A stretch of DNA of 64,000 nucleotides from Yanghanlia caeni (GCA_030733815.1 JAUZQE010000005.1:1-64000); one strand, 5' to 3'. Positions 18,665 to 30,088 are shown, counted from the first letter of the stretch. Program-made: numbers and translations. Notes: a model not told the origin generated them from the letters alone.

Positions 18665-20995
18665 ATGGTTGAAATCACCATCGACGGCATCAAGACGGAA
18701 GCGCCCGAAGGCAGCATGGTCATCCAGGCCGCCCACAAGCTCGGCGTCTACATTCCGCATTTTTGCTATCACAAGAAGCTTTCCGTGGCAGCCAACTGCC
18801 GCATGTGCCTGGTCGACGTCGAAAAGGCGCCCAAGGCACTGCCGGCCTGTGCCACGCCCGTCACCAACGGCATGGTCGTGCACACGCGCTCCGAAAAGGC
18901 TGTGGCGGCGCAGAACTCGGTCATGGAGTTCCTGCTCATCAATCACCCGCTCGACTGCCCGGTCTGTGACCAGGGCGGCGAATGCCAGCTGCAGGATCTG
19001 GCCGTCGGTTACGGCAAATCGGCCTCACGCTATCAGGAAACCAAGCGCGTGGTCGCGCCCAAGAACATGGGCCCGCTCATTTCCACCGAAGGCATGCAGC
19101 GCTGCATCCACTGCACCCGCTGCGTGCGTTTCGGCCAGGAAATCGGCGGCATCATGGAAATCGGCATGGTGAACCGGGGCGAGTTCTCCGAAATCACCAC
19201 CTTCATCGGCAAGTCGGTCGAATCCGAACTGTCGGGCAACGTCATCGACCTTTGCCCGGTGGGTGCACTGCTGTCGCGTCCGTACAAGATGTCGGCCCGC
19301 CCGTGGGAACTGGCGCGTCGCCGTACCATCAGCCCGCACGACAGCCTCGGGGCCAATCTCATCGCCCAGGTCAAGCTCGACCGTGTCAAGCGCGTGGTGC
19401 CCTTCGACAACGAAGACGTCAACGAGTGCTGGATCAGCGACCGTGACCGCTTCTCGTACGATGGCCTCTATACCGAAGACCGGCTCACGCACCCCATGAT
19501 CCGGGGTGAAGACGGCCAGTGGCGCGAAGCCTCGTGGAGCGACGCGCTGCAGATCGTGGTGCAGACCATCAACATGATCCGCGAAGAATTCGGCGCCGAG
19601 CAGATCGGTGCGCTGGGCAGCCCGCTGGCCACGGTCGAAGAACTGTCGCTGCTTGCGCGCCTCACGCGTGCGCTGGGCAGCGAGAACGTCGACTTCCGTC
19701 TGCGCCAGGCCGATGCCACGTTCGATCAGGCCCTGAACGGTGCGCCCTGGCTGGGCATGCCGGTGGCCGACCTGAATCACGTCGACCGTGTTGTCGTGGT
19801 CGGTTCCTTCCTGCGCAAAGATCATCCGCTCATGGCGCAGCGCCTGCGTCAGGCCGCCAAGCGGGGTGCGCAAATCTTCTTCATCGATTCCGCTGCCGAC
19901 GATCCGCTGTTCCCAGTCGCCGGTCGCATCACGGTTGCGCCCAGCGCGCTGCCCAATGCGCTGGCCGAAGTGGCGGTTGCCGTGGCCGAAGCCCGCGGCC
20001 AGGCCGCGTCGCAGGCCTTTGCCGGCGTGCAGGTATCCGACGCCGCTCGCAGCATCGCGGCCAGCCTGGCCACTGGCGAGCGCAGCGTGGTGCTCATGGG
20101 CAACATGGCCGTGTCGTCGGCACAGGCCAGCCTGCTGGCCGCCAACGGCGCAGAACTCGCCCGTGCCGCCGGTGCCAAATTCGGCTTCCTGACCGACGGC
20201 GGCAACACCGTGGGCGGTTACCTTGCCGGCGCCACGCCGCGCAACGGCGGCCGTACCGCGGCCCAAATGCTGGCCGAACCCCTCAAGGCCTATCTGGTAC
20301 TGCACGCCGAACCCTCCATGGATTCGGCCAACGGCCCGCAGGCCGTGCAGGCACTCAAGGCCAGCGGTTTTGCCGTGGCGCTCACTGCCTACCGTTCCGC
20401 TGCCGAAGACTGGGCCGACGTGATGCTGCCCGTGGCGCCGTTCACCGAAACCTCGGGCACCTTCGTCAACGCCGAAGGCCGTGCGCAGAGCTTCAAGGCG
20501 GCCACAGCACCGCTGGGTGACACGCGCCCGGCCTGGAAGGTGCTGCGCGTGCTGGGCAACTTCTTCGAGCTGCAGGGCTTCGACGACGAAAGCTCGGAAA
20601 CGGTGCGCGACGCCGTCATCGCCGGCGGCATCGAAGGCCGCCTGTCAAACGAGATCAAGGCCGCACCGGCACTTTGCGCAGCCCGGCCCCAGGGGTTGGA
20701 GCGCGTCACCGACGTGCCCATCTACCGCACCGACCCCATCGTGCGGCGCTCGCAACCCCTGCAGGAAACCATTGCATCGCAGTCGCCGCGCGCCCGCATG
20801 TCGGCCGCCACGCTGCAGCAGCTGGGTCTGGAATCGGGCGATGCCGTGCGCATCACGTCGGCGCACGGCCAGGTGTCGTTGCCCGCGCAACTCGATGACA
20901 CCGTGGCTGCAGGCTGCGTGCGCATTGCCGCGGCCTTCCCGGAAACGCTGGCGCTTGGTGCCGCCGAGGCTGAACTGACCGTGGAGCGTGCCTGA
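18665..20995 (+). CDS. nuoG: NADH-quinone oxidoreductase subunit G
   Basis: 776 residues. The N-terminal ferredoxin-like domain binds [2Fe-2S] N1b (CRMCLVDVE with a later ACATPV). The His-Cys motif [18 protein letters not shown] binds N5, and [14 protein letters not shown] with a distant LCPVGAL binds N4. The C-terminal half is a molybdopterin-oxidoreductase fold without cofactor ligands. It is the largest peripheral-arm subunit and carries the electron wire. No extra N7 cluster cysteine group was noticed. Confidence 0.97.
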   Translation: MVEITIDGIKTEAPEGSMVIQAAHKLGVYIPHFCYHKKLSVAANCRMCLVDVEKAPKALPACATPVTNGMVVHTRSEKAVAAQNSVMEFLLINHPLDCPVCDQGGECQLQDLAVGYGKSASRYQETKRVVAPKNMGPLISTEGMQRCIHCTRCVRFGQEIGGIMEIGMVNRGEFSEITTFIGKSVESELSGNVIDLCPVGALLSRPYKMSARPWELARRRTISPHDSLGANLIAQVKLDRVKRVVPFDNEDVNECWISDRDRFSYDGLYTEDRLTHPMIRGEDGQWREASWSDALQIVVQTINMIREEFGAEQIGALGSPLATVEELSLLARLTRALGSENVDFRLRQADATFDQALNGAPWLGMPVADLNHVDRVVVVGSFLRKDHPLMAQRLRQAAKRGAQIFFIDSAADDPLFPVAGRITVAPSALPNALAEVAVAVAEARGQAASQAFAGVQVSDAARSIAASLATGERSVVLMGNMAVSSAQASLLAANGAELARAAGAKFGFLTDGGNTVGGYLAGATPRNGGRTAAQMLAEPLKAYLVLHAEPSMDSANGPQAVQALKASGFAVALTAYRSAAEDWADVMLPVAPFTETSGTFVNAEGRAQSFKAATAPLGDTRPAWKVLRVLGNFFELQGFDDESSETVRDAVIAGGIEGRLSNEIKAAPALCAARPQGLERVTDVPIYRTDPIVRRSQPLQETIASQSPRARMSAATLQQLGLESGDAVRITSAHGQVSLPAQLDDTVAAGCVRIAAAFPETLALGAAEAELTVERA

Positions 20996-20997
20996 AC

Positions 20998-22071
20998 ATG
21001 GAATGGCTGAACCCTCTTCACTCATTTGCCAGCGGCCTGCTCGGCGAGACTGTCTGGTACGTGGTGTGGACAATCATCAAGATTGCACTCATCGCACTTC
21101 CCATCATTCTGTGCGTGGCGTATCTCACCTACTGGGAACGCAAGATGATCGGTTTCATGCACGTTCGCAAGGGGCCCAACCGTGTGGGCTACCGCGGGCT
21201 GCTGCAACCGTTTGCCGACGTTTTCAAGCTGCTTACCAAGGAAGTCATCACGCCCAGCGAGGCCAACCGGGTGCTGTACACCCTGGGCCCCGTGGTCACG
21301 CTGATGCCGGCGCTTGCGGCCTGGGCGGTCGTTCCATTCGGCCCCGAGGTCGTGCTGGCCGACGTCAACGCCGGTCTGCTGTACATCATGGCCATCACCT
21401 CCATTGGCGTGTACGGCATCATCATCGCCGGCTGGGCGTCGAACTCGCGCTACGCCTTCCTGGGTGCGCTTCGTGCCGCGGCGCAAATGCTGTCGTATGA
21501 GCTGGCCATCGGCTTCATCCTGGTGGCCGTGCTGCTGGTGTCGGGCACGCTGAATCTCTCGGGCATTGTCGAAGGGCAGGGCCAGGGCTGGTTCGCCGAG
21601 CGCGGCATCAACTTCATGTCGTGGAACTGGCTGCCGCTGCTGCCGCTGTTCGTCATCTACGTCATCTGTACGGTGGCCGAAACCGCACGCCACCCGTTCG
21701 ACGTGGTCGAAGGCGAATCGGAAATCGTGGCCGGCCACATGGTCGAATATTCCGGCATGGGCTTCGCGCTGTTCTTCCTTGGGGAATACGCGAACATGAT
21801 CCTGCTGTCGGCCATGGCCTCCATCATGTTCTTGGGTGGCTGGGCGCCTCCCATCGAGATCGCGCCGCTTACCTGGGTGCCGGGCTGGCTGTGGCTGGGC
21901 CTCAAGACTTTCGTCGTGGTGTCGATGTTCATTTGGTTCCGCGCCACGTTCCCTCGCTACCGCTACGACCAGATCATGCGCCTGGGCTGGAAGATCTTCA
22001 TTCCGCTCACCGGCATCTGGCTGGTGGTCTTGGCGATCTGGATGCAGACGCCCTGGAACATCTGGCAATAA
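20998..22071 (+). CDS. nuoH: NADH-quinone oxidoreductase subunit H
   Basis: 357 residues, eight or so membrane helices. [26 protein letters not shown] and [20 protein letters not shown] are the highly conserved NuoH loops forming the quinone tunnel. It couples quinone reduction to the proton-pumping arm. It starts 2 bp after the nuoG stop and ends 17 bp before nuoI. Confidence 0.97.
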   Translation: MEWLNPLHSFASGLLGETVWYVVWTIIKIALIALPIILCVAYLTYWERKMIGFMHVRKGPNRVGYRGLLQPFADVFKLLTKEVITPSEANRVLYTLGPVVTLMPALAAWAVVPFGPEVVLADVNAGLLYIMAITSIGVYGIIIAGWASNSRYAFLGALRAAAQMLSYELAIGFILVAVLLVSGTLNLSGIVEGQGQGWFAERGINFMSWNWLPLLPLFVIYVICTVAETARHPFDVVEGESEIVAGHMVEYSGMGFALFFLGEYANMILLSAMASIMFLGGWAPPIEIAPLTWVPGWLWLGLKTFVVVSMFIWFRATFPRYRYDQIMRLGWKIFIPLTGIWLVVLAIWMQTPWNIWQ

Positions 22072-22088
22072 GGAATCGGGAGCCAATT

Positions 22089-22577
22089 ATGGAAGCAATC
22101 AAGGATTTTTTCGGCAGCCTGATGCTGACTGAGATGCTCAAGGGCATGCGCCTGACGGGCAAGTACTTCTTCAAGCGCAAGGTCACGCTGCGCTATCCCT
22201 ACGAGAAGACGCCCGCATCGCCCCGGTTCCGTGGCCTGCATGCGCTGCGCCGCTACCCCAACGGCGAAGAACGCTGCATTGCCTGCAAACTGTGCGAAGC
22301 CGTTTGCCCGGCGCTGGCGATCTCGATCGAATCCACCGAGCGCGACGACGGCACCCGCCGCACCACGCGCTACGACATCGATCTCACCAAGTGCATCTTC
22401 TGCGGGTTCTGTGAAGAAAGCTGCCCCGTCGACTCCATCGTGGAAACACATATCCATGAGTACCACGGTGAAAAGCGCGGCGACCTGTACTTCACCAAGG
22501 ACATGCTGCTGGCCGTGGGCGACCGCTACGAATCCGAAATCGCTGCGCGCCGTGCGGCGGATGCCCCTTATCGTTGA
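22089..22577 (+). CDS. nuoI: NADH-quinone oxidoreductase subunit I
   Basis: 162 residues from the ATG at 22089; the open frame runs further upstream inside nuoH but without NuoI similarity. Two ferredoxin motifs, Cys63-66-69-73 ([12 protein letters not shown]) and Cys102-105-108-112 ([12 protein letters not shown]), bind clusters N6a and N6b. An N-terminal amphipathic helix attaches it to the membrane arm. Confidence 0.97.
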   Translation: MEAIKDFFGSLMLTEMLKGMRLTGKYFFKRKVTLRYPYEKTPASPRFRGLHALRRYPNGEERCIACKLCEAVCPALAISIESTERDDGTRRTTRYDIDLTKCIFCGFCEESCPVDSIVETHIHEYHGEKRGDLYFTKDMLLAVGDRYESEIAARRAADAPYR

Positions 22578-22595
22578 CGCCGGGACCTGAAACTC

Positions 22596-23225
22596 ATGAA
22601 TTTCGTCACTGTCCTGTTCTATGTGCTGTCCATCGTGCTGATCGTCGCGGCGGCACGTGTGGTTACCGCGAGCAGCCCCGTCACGGCGGTGCTGCACCTC
22701 ATCCTCAGCTTCTTCACGGCCGCCATGCTGTTCATGCTGGCCGGAGCCGAGTTTCTGGCGCTGCTTCTGGTCATCGTGTATGTCGGCGCGGTGCTCGTCA
22801 TGTTCCTGTTCGTGGTCATGATGCTCGACATCCGCATGGATGACCTGCGCGCCGGCTTCAAGGCCTACCTGCCTCTGGGCATCGGCGTGGCCGTCGTCAT
22901 GGTGCTGGAAATGGCCTTCGTGCTGGCCACCACCTGGCGCGATTCCGGCCCGCAGGCCGCGCGGCCCGAAGGCTATAACAACACTCTCTCGCTGGGCGAG
23001 GTCATGTACACCGATTACGTCTTTGCCGTACAGGTCGGCGGCGTGATCCTGCTGGTGGGCATGGTTTCGGCCATTGCGCTCACGCTGCGCAAGCGCAGCG
23101 ACGTCAAGCGCACGGATCCCGGCAAGCAGGTAAGGGTGCGTGCGCGCGATCGCGTACGCATGGCCAACATCCAGGTGCCCCAGCAATCCGGCGCCGCCGG
23201 CAGCGCCAAAGGGGAAGCAAAATGA
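22596..23225 (+). CDS. nuoJ: NADH-quinone oxidoreductase subunit J
   Basis: 209 residues with five membrane helices (for example [32 protein letters not shown] in the third). The C-terminal tail is basic and polar. It is part of the proton-translocating arm. It overlaps nuoK by 4 bp (ATGA). Confidence 0.96.
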   Translation: MNFVTVLFYVLSIVLIVAAARVVTASSPVTAVLHLILSFFTAAMLFMLAGAEFLALLLVIVYVGAVLVMFLFVVMMLDIRMDDLRAGFKAYLPLGIGVAVVMVLEMAFVLATTWRDSGPQAARPEGYNNTLSLGEVMYTDYVFAVQVGGVILLVGMVSAIALTLRKRSDVKRTDPGKQVRVRARDRVRMANIQVPQQSGAAGSAKGEAK

Positions 23226-23530
23226 CACTGACTCTGGCTCATTACCTGATACTCGGTGCGATCCTGTTCACCGTGGGTATCTTCGGGTTCTTTCTGAACC
23301 GCCGAAATCTGATCATTCTGTTGATGTCGATCGAGCTCATGCTTCTGGCCGCCAACATCAACTTCGTCGCCTTCTCGACGTGGTTCGGCGATACGGCGGG
23401 GCAGATCTTCGTGTTCTTCGTTCTTACCGTGGCGGCTGCCGAAGCGGCCATCGGGCTGGCGATTCTCGTGCTGCTGTTCCGCAACATGAACACGATCAAC
23501 GTCGAAGATCTCGACCAGCTCAAGGGTTGA
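23222..23530 (+). CDS. nuoK: NADH-quinone oxidoreductase subunit K
   Basis: 102 residues and three membrane helices, homologous to Mrp[20 protein letters not shown] carries the conserved membrane glutamate, and [17 protein letters not shown] the second. It takes part in proton translocation next to NuoJ and NuoN. Confidence 0.97.
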   Translation: MTLTLAHYLILGAILFTVGIFGFFLNRRNLIILLMSIELMLLAANINFVAFSTWFGDTAGQIFVFFVLTVAAAEAAIGLAILVLLFRNMNTINVEDLDQLKG

Positions 23531-23546
23531 TGGGGTTGCGCACATT

Positions 23547-25544
23547 ATGAATTCACCAAGTCTTTACCTGTTGATCGCCCTGGCGCCCCTTGCGGGCGCT
23601 TTGCTGGCCGGTCTTTTCGGCACGGGCTTCCTGGGGCGGTTCGTTTCGCGCCGGGGCTCGCACGTCATCACCATTGCGCTGGTTGCCGTCTCGTTCATCG
23701 GGTCGGTCATCACGCTGATGCAGACGCTCGACGGCCACGTATACGACGGCGTGCTCTATACCTGGACAGTGATCGGCACCACGCCGCTGCAGCTGGGCTT
23801 TCTGATCGACAACCTGTCGGCCCTGATGATGGTCGTGGTCACCGGCGTGTCGCTCATGGTGCACATCTACACCATCGGCTACATGGCCGACGATCCCGGC
23901 TATCAGCGTTTCTTCGCGTACATCTCGCTGTTCACCTTCTCGATGCTGATGCTGGTCATGGCCAACAACATGGTCCAGCTGTTCTTCGGCTGGGAGGCCG
24001 TGGGTCTGGTGTCGTACCTGCTGATCGGTTTCTGGTACACGCGTTCCACCGCAATCTTCGCGAACATGAAGGCCTTCCTCATCAACCGGGTGGGCGACTT
24101 CGGCTTCATTCTGGGCATCGGCCTGCTGTTCGCCTACACCGGAAGCATGCACTACGGGCAGGTGTTCGAGCGCAGCCAGGAGCTGGCCACCATGCCGTTC
24201 CCGGGCACCGACTGGCAGCTGCTTACGGTGGCCTGCATTGCGTTGTTCGTGGGCGCCATGGGCAAATCCGCGCAAGTGCCGCTGCACGCCTGGCTGCCCG
24301 ACTCCATGGAAGGCCCCACACCCATTTCGGCGCTGATTCACGCCGCCACCATGGTGACGGCCGGCATCTTCATGGTCGCGCGCTTCTCGCCCGTGTTTGA
24401 ACTGTCTTCCACGGCGCTGTCGCTCATCATCGTCATCGGTGCCATCGGTGCGCTGTTCCTGGGCATCCTGGGCATCATCCAGAACGACATCAAGCGGGTT
24501 GTTGCCTACTCCACGCTCTCGCAGCTGGGCTACATGACCGTGGCGCTGGGCGCGTCGGCCTACTCGGCGGCCATCTTCCATCTCATGACCCACGCCTTCT
24601 TCAAGGCGCTGCTGTTCCTCGGAGCAGGTTCGGTCATCATCGGCATGCACCACGATCAGGATATCCGCAACATGGGCGGCCTGCGCAAGTACATGCCCAT
24701 CACCTGGATCACGTTCCTCATCGGCACGCTGGCGCTGGTGGGCACGCCGTTCTTCTCGGGCTTCTATTCCAAGGAACAGATCATCGAGGCGGCCGGAGCG
24801 GCCAACGTGTGGGGTTCTGGTTTTGCCTACTTCGCCACGCTCATCGGTGTGTTCGTGACCTCGCTGTACTCCTTCCGGGTGTACTTCCTGGTGTTTCACG
24901 GTCCCGAGCGCTTCCGCAATCCGCCGCATCCGGCCGATCATGGCCACGATCATGGTCACGGCGGCGAACCGCACGAGTCGCCCTGGGTGGTCACGCTGCC
25001 GCTGGTGGTGCTGGCCGTGCCCTCGGTGCTGGCGGGCATCTTCTTCGCCGAACCGATCCTGTTCGGTGACTTCTTCGACGGCGTCATTGCGGTGCTGCCC
25101 GAGCACCCGGCCATGGCCGAGCTGGCCAGCCACTGGCACGGCTGGGTGGCCTACGCGCTGCACGGCTTTGTCACGGTGCCGTTCTGGCTCATGATTGCCG
25201 GCTTCGTGGTGGCCTGGTACTGCTACGTGGTGAATCCGGCCCTGCCGCCCAAGATCTACAGCGCGCTGTCCGGCATCAACCGCGTGCTCGAGAACAAGTA
25301 CTACGCCGACTGGTTCAACGAGCAGGTCATTGCCCGCTTTGCGCGCTGCCTGGGTCACGGCTTCTGGAAGACCGGCGACCGCGGCCTGATTGACGGGCTG
25401 GTGGTCAATGGCAGCGCTCGCGTAGTGGGCTGGGTGGCGGCCATAAGCCGTCACCTGCAAACTGGCTTCATCTACCACTACGCCTTTGCAATGATCATCG
25501 GGATCATGGCTCTATTAACCTTTTTCGTGCTGACGGTTCACTGA
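23547..25544 (+). CDS. nuoL: NADH-quinone oxidoreductase subunit L
   Basis: 665 residues, an antiporter-like subunit with about 16 membrane helices. ELFFGWEAVGL-type glutamate and GKSAQVPLHAWLPDSMEGPTPISALIHAATMV with the key lysine are visible, and the long lateral helix is expected in the C-terminal third. A His-rich loop (HPADHGHDHGHGG) occurs near residue 465. Its stop overlaps the nuoM start by one base (TGATG). Confidence 0.97.
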   Translation: MNSPSLYLLIALAPLAGALLAGLFGTGFLGRFVSRRGSHVITIALVAVSFIGSVITLMQTLDGHVYDGVLYTWTVIGTTPLQLGFLIDNLSALMMVVVTGVSLMVHIYTIGYMADDPGYQRFFAYISLFTFSMLMLVMANNMVQLFFGWEAVGLVSYLLIGFWYTRSTAIFANMKAFLINRVGDFGFILGIGLLFAYTGSMHYGQVFERSQELATMPFPGTDWQLLTVACIALFVGAMGKSAQVPLHAWLPDSMEGPTPISALIHAATMVTAGIFMVARFSPVFELSSTALSLIIVIGAIGALFLGILGIIQNDIKRVVAYSTLSQLGYMTVALGASAYSAAIFHLMTHAFFKALLFLGAGSVIIGMHHDQDIRNMGGLRKYMPITWITFLIGTLALVGTPFFSGFYSKEQIIEAAGAANVWGSGFAYFATLIGVFVTSLYSFRVYFLVFHGPERFRNPPHPADHGHDHGHGGEPHESPWVVTLPLVVLAVPSVLAGIFFAEPILFGDFFDGVIAVLPEHPAMAELASHWHGWVAYALHGFVTVPFWLMIAGFVVAWYCYVVNPALPPKIYSALSGINRVLENKYYADWFNEQVIARFARCLGHGFWKTGDRGLIDGLVVNGSARVVGWVAAISRHLQTGFIYHYAFAMIIGIMALLTFFVLTVH

Positions 25545-27043
25545 TGGCTAGCGATATGGCGTCTTCTACATTTCCATGGTTAACGCTTGCGATTTTCGTG
25601 CCGATCGTGGCCGGCCTGCTGGTTCTGCTGGTTGGCCGCGACGACCGGCCCGAGCTCACGCGGGTGTTGTCGCTGGTCGGTGCCGTCATCGGCTTTCTCG
25701 TGACCATTCCGCTGTATACGGGTTTCGACCCCTATACGGCCAACATGCAGTTCGTCGAGCTCACGCCCTGGATCTCCAGCTACGCGGTGAACTACCACCT
25801 GGGCGTTGACGGCATTTCGCTGTGGTTCGTGCTGCTTACCGCCTTCATCACGATCATCGTGGTGCTGGCCGGGTGGGAAGTGATCACCAGCCGCGTCTCG
25901 CAGTACATGGGGGCCTTCCTGATTCTGTCGGGCCTCATGATCGGCGTGTTCGTTGCGCTCGACGCGATGCTGTTCTACGTGTTCTTCGAGGCCACGCTCA
26001 TCCCCATGTACCTCATCATCGGTGTGTGGGGCGGCCCGAACCGCGTGTATGCGGCGTTCAAGTTCTTCCTGTACACGCTGCTGGGCTCGCTGCTCATGCT
26101 GGTGGCCTTCATCTACCTGTGGCACGTGTCGGGTGGCTCCTTCGATATCCTCACCTGGCACAAGACTGCGCTGGGCTACACGCCGCAGATCCTCATCTTC
26201 CTGGCGCTGCTGGCAGCGTTTGCCGTGAAGGTGCCGATGTGGCCGGTACACACGTGGTTGCCCGACGCGCACGTCGAGGCGCCCACGGGCGGTTCGGTGG
26301 TGCTGGCGGCCATCATGCTGAAACTGGGGGCCTATGGTTTCCTGCGCTTCTCGCTGCCCATCGTGCCCGACGCCTCGCACAGCCTGTCGGGCCTGATGAT
26401 CACGCTGTCGCTCATCGCCGTCATCTACATCGGGCTGGTGGCCATCGTTCAGAAGGACATGAAGAAGCTGGTCGCCTATTCGTCCGTGGCACACATGGGC
26501 TTCGTCACGCTCGGTTTCTTCCTCTTCAACACCGGCGGCCTCGAAGGCGGTATCGTCCAGATGATCTCGCACGGCTTCGTGTCGGGCGCCATGTTCCTGT
26601 GCATCGGCGTGCTGTACGACCGCCTGCACAGCCGCGAAATCGCCGACTACGGCGGCGTGGTCAATGTCATGCCGCGCTTCGTCACCTTTTTCGTGCTGTT
26701 CTCGATGGCCAACGCGGGCCTGCCCGCCACCAGTGGCTTCGTCGGCGAATTCATGGTGATCATTGCGTCGGTCGAATACAACTTCTGGATCGGCCTGCTG
26801 GCGGCGACCTCGCTCATCCTGGGCGCCTCCTACTCGCTGTGGATGCTCAAGCGCGTGGCTTACGGTGAGATCACGAACGACAAGGTCCGCTCGATGAGCG
26901 ACCTGAACAGCCGTGAGTTCTTCATTCTTGGGATCCTGGCGATTGCCGTGCTCTACATGGGCATTTATCCCAAGCCTTTCACGGATGTCATGCACGTGTC
27001 GGTGGACGCCCTGCTGCAGCACATCGCCATCTCGAAACTGTAA
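25544..27043 (+). CDS. nuoM: NADH-quinone oxidoreductase subunit M
   Basis: 499 residues, antiporter-like proton channel subunit. FYVFFEATLIPMYLIIGVWGG carries the conserved glutamate, and KVPMWPVHTWLPDAHVEAPT the conserved lysine region. Fourteen or so membrane helices are visible. It lies between NuoL and NuoN in the membrane arm. Confidence 0.97.
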   Translation: MASDMASSTFPWLTLAIFVPIVAGLLVLLVGRDDRPELTRVLSLVGAVIGFLVTIPLYTGFDPYTANMQFVELTPWISSYAVNYHLGVDGISLWFVLLTAFITIIVVLAGWEVITSRVSQYMGAFLILSGLMIGVFVALDAMLFYVFFEATLIPMYLIIGVWGGPNRVYAAFKFFLYTLLGSLLMLVAFIYLWHVSGGSFDILTWHKTALGYTPQILIFLALLAAFAVKVPMWPVHTWLPDAHVEAPTGGSVVLAAIMLKLGAYGFLRFSLPIVPDASHSLSGLMITLSLIAVIYIGLVAIVQKDMKKLVAYSSVAHMGFVTLGFFLFNTGGLEGGIVQMISHGFVSGAMFLCIGVLYDRLHSREIADYGGVVNVMPRFVTFFVLFSMANAGLPATSGFVGEFMVIIASVEYNFWIGLLAATSLILGASYSLWMLKRVAYGEITNDKVRSMSDLNSREFFILGILAIAVLYMGIYPKPFTDVMHVSVDALLQHIAISKL

Positions 27044-27049
27044 GCCCCG

Positions 27050-28540
27050 ATGACCATGCAAAACTCTTTTGACTTCGCTTTGGCTGCGCCCGAGATCCTG
27101 CTGTTGATCATGGCGTGCGCGGTCCTACTGATCGATGCTTTCGGCAAGTCGCAGACGCGGCATGTCACCTTTCTGGTAAGTCTGGGCACGCTCGCCGGCC
27201 TTACGGTGGTTTCGCTGCTGCAGTGGAACTCGGGCATCACGGGCACCAGCTTCGGCGGCCTGTACGTGGTCGATTCGCTCGCCCACTTCCTGAAGGTGCT
27301 GTCGTATCTGGCGGTTATCGCCACCCTGGTGTATGGCCGCGGCTACAACGAGGCGCGCGACATGACCCGCAACGGCGGCGAGGTCTATTCGCTCACGCTG
27401 TTTGCGCTCATGGGTCAGATGGTGATGATCTCGGCCGGCAGCCTGCTTACCGTGTATCTGGGCCTCGAGCTCATGTCGTTCGCGCTGTACGCGCTGGTTG
27501 CGGTGCGTCGCGATCACCTGCCCTCCAGCGAGGCGGCCATGAAGTACTTCGTCCTGGGCTCCATGGCCTCGGGCGTGCTGCTGTACGGCATGTCGATGAT
27601 CTACGGTGCCACGGGTTCGCTCGATCTGGCGCGTGTGGCCGAAGTCATCGCCGCCGGGGGCGCCGAGCGCCTGCCGCTGGTGTTCGGCGTGGTGTTCATC
27701 GTCACGGGTCTGGGCTTCAAGCTGGCCTCGGCACCGTTCCATATGTGGACACCCGACGTCTACCAGGGTGCTCCCACCTCGGTCACGCTCATCATCGCTG
27801 CCGCGCCCAAGCTGGCGGCGCTGGCCATCACGCTGCGCCTGCTCATCGACGGCCTGCACGGCATTGCCGTCGACTGGCAGCCCATGCTGCTGCTGATGGC
27901 CGTGCTGTCGCTGCTGGTGGGTAACCTCACGGCCATCGTGCAGACCAACTTCAAGCGCATGCTGGCATTCTCCACCATTTCGCACATGGGCTTCGTCTTC
28001 CTGGGCCTGCTTTCGGGCGTGGTCGACGGCAACAGCCAGGCGGCCGACATGGCCTATGGCGCGGCGCTGTTCTACATGGTGATCTACGTGTTGACCACGC
28101 TGGTCACCTTCGGCCTGATCATGTTGCTGAGCCACCGCGGCTTCGAATGCGAAAATATCGCCGACCTCAAGGGTCTGAACCGCCGCAGCCCGCTCATGGC
28201 GGCCATGCTGCTGCTGGCCATGTTCTCGCTTACCGGCATTCCGCCCATGGCCGGCTTCTATGCCAAGCTTGCAGTGCTGCAGTCGCTGATTGGCGCGGGT
28301 TACGTGTGGCTGGCGGTGTTTGCCGTGATCATGTCGCTGATCGGTGCCTTCTACTATCTGCGAGTGGTCAAGGTGGCGTACTTCGACGAACCCGAAGGCG
28401 AAGCCGGGCCCATCGAAAACGGTCTGGTCACCAACGGTCTCATGACCATCAATGGCGTGCTGGTGCTGCTGCTGGGCATTCTGCCCGGTGGCCTGATGGC
28501 GCTGTGCGTCAGCGTGATTCGTCAGTCGCTGCAGTTCTGA
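27050..28540 (+). CDS. nuoN: NADH-quinone oxidoreductase subunit N
   Basis: 496 residues, third antiporter-like subunit. [16 protein letters not shown] and [23 protein letters not shown] carry the conserved charged residues. It begins 6 bp after nuoM; a second ATG at 27056 would remove only two residues. It completes a canonical 14-gene nuo operon with no internal gaps larger than 64 bp. Confidence 0.97.
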   Translation: MTMQNSFDFALAAPEILLLIMACAVLLIDAFGKSQTRHVTFLVSLGTLAGLTVVSLLQWNSGITGTSFGGLYVVDSLAHFLKVLSYLAVIATLVYGRGYNEARDMTRNGGEVYSLTLFALMGQMVMISAGSLLTVYLGLELMSFALYALVAVRRDHLPSSEAAMKYFVLGSMASGVLLYGMSMIYGATGSLDLARVAEVIAAGGAERLPLVFGVVFIVTGLGFKLASAPFHMWTPDVYQGAPTSVTLIIAAAPKLAALAITLRLLIDGLHGIAVDWQPMLLLMAVLSLLVGNLTAIVQTNFKRMLAFSTISHMGFVFLGLLSGVVDGNSQAADMAYGAALFYMVIYVLTTLVTFGLIMLLSHRGFECENIADLKGLNRRSPLMAAMLLLAMFSLTGIPPMAGFYAKLAVLQSLIGAGYVWLAVFAVIMSLIGAFYYLRVVKVAYFDEPEGEAGPIENGLVTNGLMTINGVLVLLLGILPGGLMALCVSVIRQSLQF

Positions 28541-28549
28541 GTGCATTGA

Positions 28550-29089
28550 ATGAGTCAAACGTTCGCTGTCTGGCTGTTGATCGGCCTGTCGCTGGTCACG
28601 GCCAACATGCCGTTCCTGGTTGAACGCCCGTTTCTGGCGCTGCCCTGGCGCCAGAAGGGCGAGGCCGAACGGCCCGCCTGGCTGAGCTGGGTGTCAGCCG
28701 TGGTGTTCTTCGGGCTGCTCGTGGGCCTGGGCTACGCCACCCTGACGCTCATCGGCCAGGGTCTGTTTGCAGCAGCCGACACCGCTTCGGTGCTGCGCTT
28801 CCTGCTCATTCTGTTCGCGCTGGTGGCCGTTGCGGCCCTGGTGCTGGCGTATCCCGGCTGGCGCAACCGTGGCCGGGTCGTGCAGAAGTCGTTCTTCGAA
28901 CGGCTGCTTGAACTGCTGGTTTTTTACGGCCTGGTGGGGGTATTGGGATTCGCGCTCGAAGCCAACCTGGGCAACCGCTTCCCGCAGGGCTGGGAATTCT
29001 ACGCCATCACGTTCAGCCTGTTTCTGGTATTGGGGTACCCCGGCTTCGTATGGCGGTATCTCATGAAGCGGCGCAAGGGCCGCGCCTGA
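28550..29089 (+). CDS. DUF2818 membrane protein with an extra membrane insert
   Basis: 179 residues, 9 bp after nuoN and probably part of the operon. The N-terminal part (FAVWLLIGLSLVTANMPFLVER) and C-terminal part (FERLLELLVFYGLVGVLGFA and QGWEFYAITFSLFLVLGYPGFVWRYL) match DUF2818, a small protein that commonly follows nuoN in betaproteobacteria and is usually near 100 residues. Here residues 40-112 are an insertion with two more hydrophobic helices. The function of the family is unknown; a role in complex I assembly or stability is only inferred from linkage. Confidence 0.85.
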   Translation: MSQTFAVWLLIGLSLVTANMPFLVERPFLALPWRQKGEAERPAWLSWVSAVVFFGLLVGLGYATLTLIGQGLFAAADTASVLRFLLILFALVAVAALVLAYPGWRNRGRVVQKSFFERLLELLVFYGLVGVLGFALEANLGNRFPQGWEFYAITFSLFLVLGYPGFVWRYLMKRRKGRA

Positions 29090-29101
29090 GGCCACACACG
29101 C

Positions 29102-29953
29102 ATGTCTCACCTGATTCTTCAATCGCCCAGCCTCACGCCCGCACACATTGAACAGATCGCCGCCATCGTGTCGGCCTCGGGTGTTCAGGAATTGGGCCGC
29201 ACGGCCGTGCGACTGCTCGACGCCGACGAGTCTGAAAAGGCGGCCGTGGCCGCCCAGTGCGAGGCGTACCGCATGGATTACGCCTTCCTGCCGCAGATCG
29301 ATCTGCTGCGCGAATGCCGCATTCTGGCGATGGATATGGATTCCACGCTGGTCAGCATCGAGTGCATCGATGAAATCGCCGATGCCGTGGGACGCAAGGC
29401 CGAGGTGGCGGCCATTACCGAAGCGGCGATGCGCGGCGAGATTGCCGACTTCGCAGAAAGCCTGCGACGTCGCGTGGCGTTGCTCGAAGGCGTACCGGAG
29501 ACGGCCCTGCTTGAAGTTTACGAGCAGCGTCTGCGCCTGAACCCCGGTGCCGAGCAGCTGATCGCTACGGTCAAGCGCCACGGCCTCAAGACACTGCTCG
29601 TGTCGGGCGGGTTCACCTTTTTCACCGAACGTCTGCGCGACCGGCTGGGGCTGGATGCCTGCCATGCCAACGTGCTCGAGGTGCAGAACGGAACGCTCAC
29701 CGGCCGTGTGCTGGGCGAGATCGTCGACGCCCGGGGCAAGGCGGCCCGTCTGGCCGATCTGGCCAACGAGCTGGGCGCACGACGCGAACAGATCATTGCC
29801 GTGGGCGATGGCGCCAACGATCTCGAGATGATGGCGCTCGCGCACTATTCGGTGGCGTATCGGGCCAAACCCGTGGTGCGCGAAAAGGCGGCCTTCGCCC
29901 TGAACTACAGCGCGCTCGACGCCATATTGAACTGGTTCCGGCTCAGCCACTGA
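29102..29953 (+). CDS. serB: phosphoserine phosphatase
   Basis: 283 residues of the HAD superfamily. The nucleophile motif DMDSTLVS starts at Asp78, with Asp80 as the acid. SGGFTFFTERL supplies motif II serine, and GDGANDLEMM is motif III/IV. It performs the last step of serine synthesis, dephosphorylating L-phosphoserine. The first 70 residues are an ACT-like regulatory region of the sort seen in other SerB proteins. It lies 12 bp after the DUF2818 gene and may be co-transcribed with the nuo operon. Confidence 0.95.
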   Translation: MSHLILQSPSLTPAHIEQIAAIVSASGVQELGRTAVRLLDADESEKAAVAAQCEAYRMDYAFLPQIDLLRECRILAMDMDSTLVSIECIDEIADAVGRKAEVAAITEAAMRGEIADFAESLRRRVALLEGVPETALLEVYEQRLRLNPGAEQLIATVKRHGLKTLLVSGGFTFFTERLRDRLGLDACHANVLEVQNGTLTGRVLGEIVDARGKAARLADLANELGARREQIIAVGDGANDLEMMALAHYSVAYRAKPVVREKAAFALNYSALDAILNWFRLSH

Positions 29954-30060
29954 TCTGAGCGGCCGGTGGTGCCTTCACGCCGGTTGGGGTGCAGCCGTGC
30001 ACATTCGGTTGCGCCACCGGGATATCGTCCGGCGCCGCCATGCACGGCCACGCCACGCAC

Positions 30061-30088
30061 GGCCCCGCATCCTCGGCCCCGCATCCTC
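30061..30088. repeat. two tandem 14-bp repeats
   Basis: GGCCCCGCATCCTC occurs twice in direct tandem (30061-30074 and 30075-30088) in the 184-bp gap between convergent serB and mfd. The rest of the gap shows no gene. Confidence 0.6.

Noticed and set aside
17111..18946. 611-codon open frame opposite nuoF/nuoG
   Set aside because: Antisense shadow of a conserved gene; low-complexity His/Arg/Ala-rich product with no family resemblance, explained by high GC at third positions.
23553..25478. 641-codon antisense open frame over nuoL
   Set aside because: Shadow frame without recognisable domains; nuoL on the plus strand is complete.
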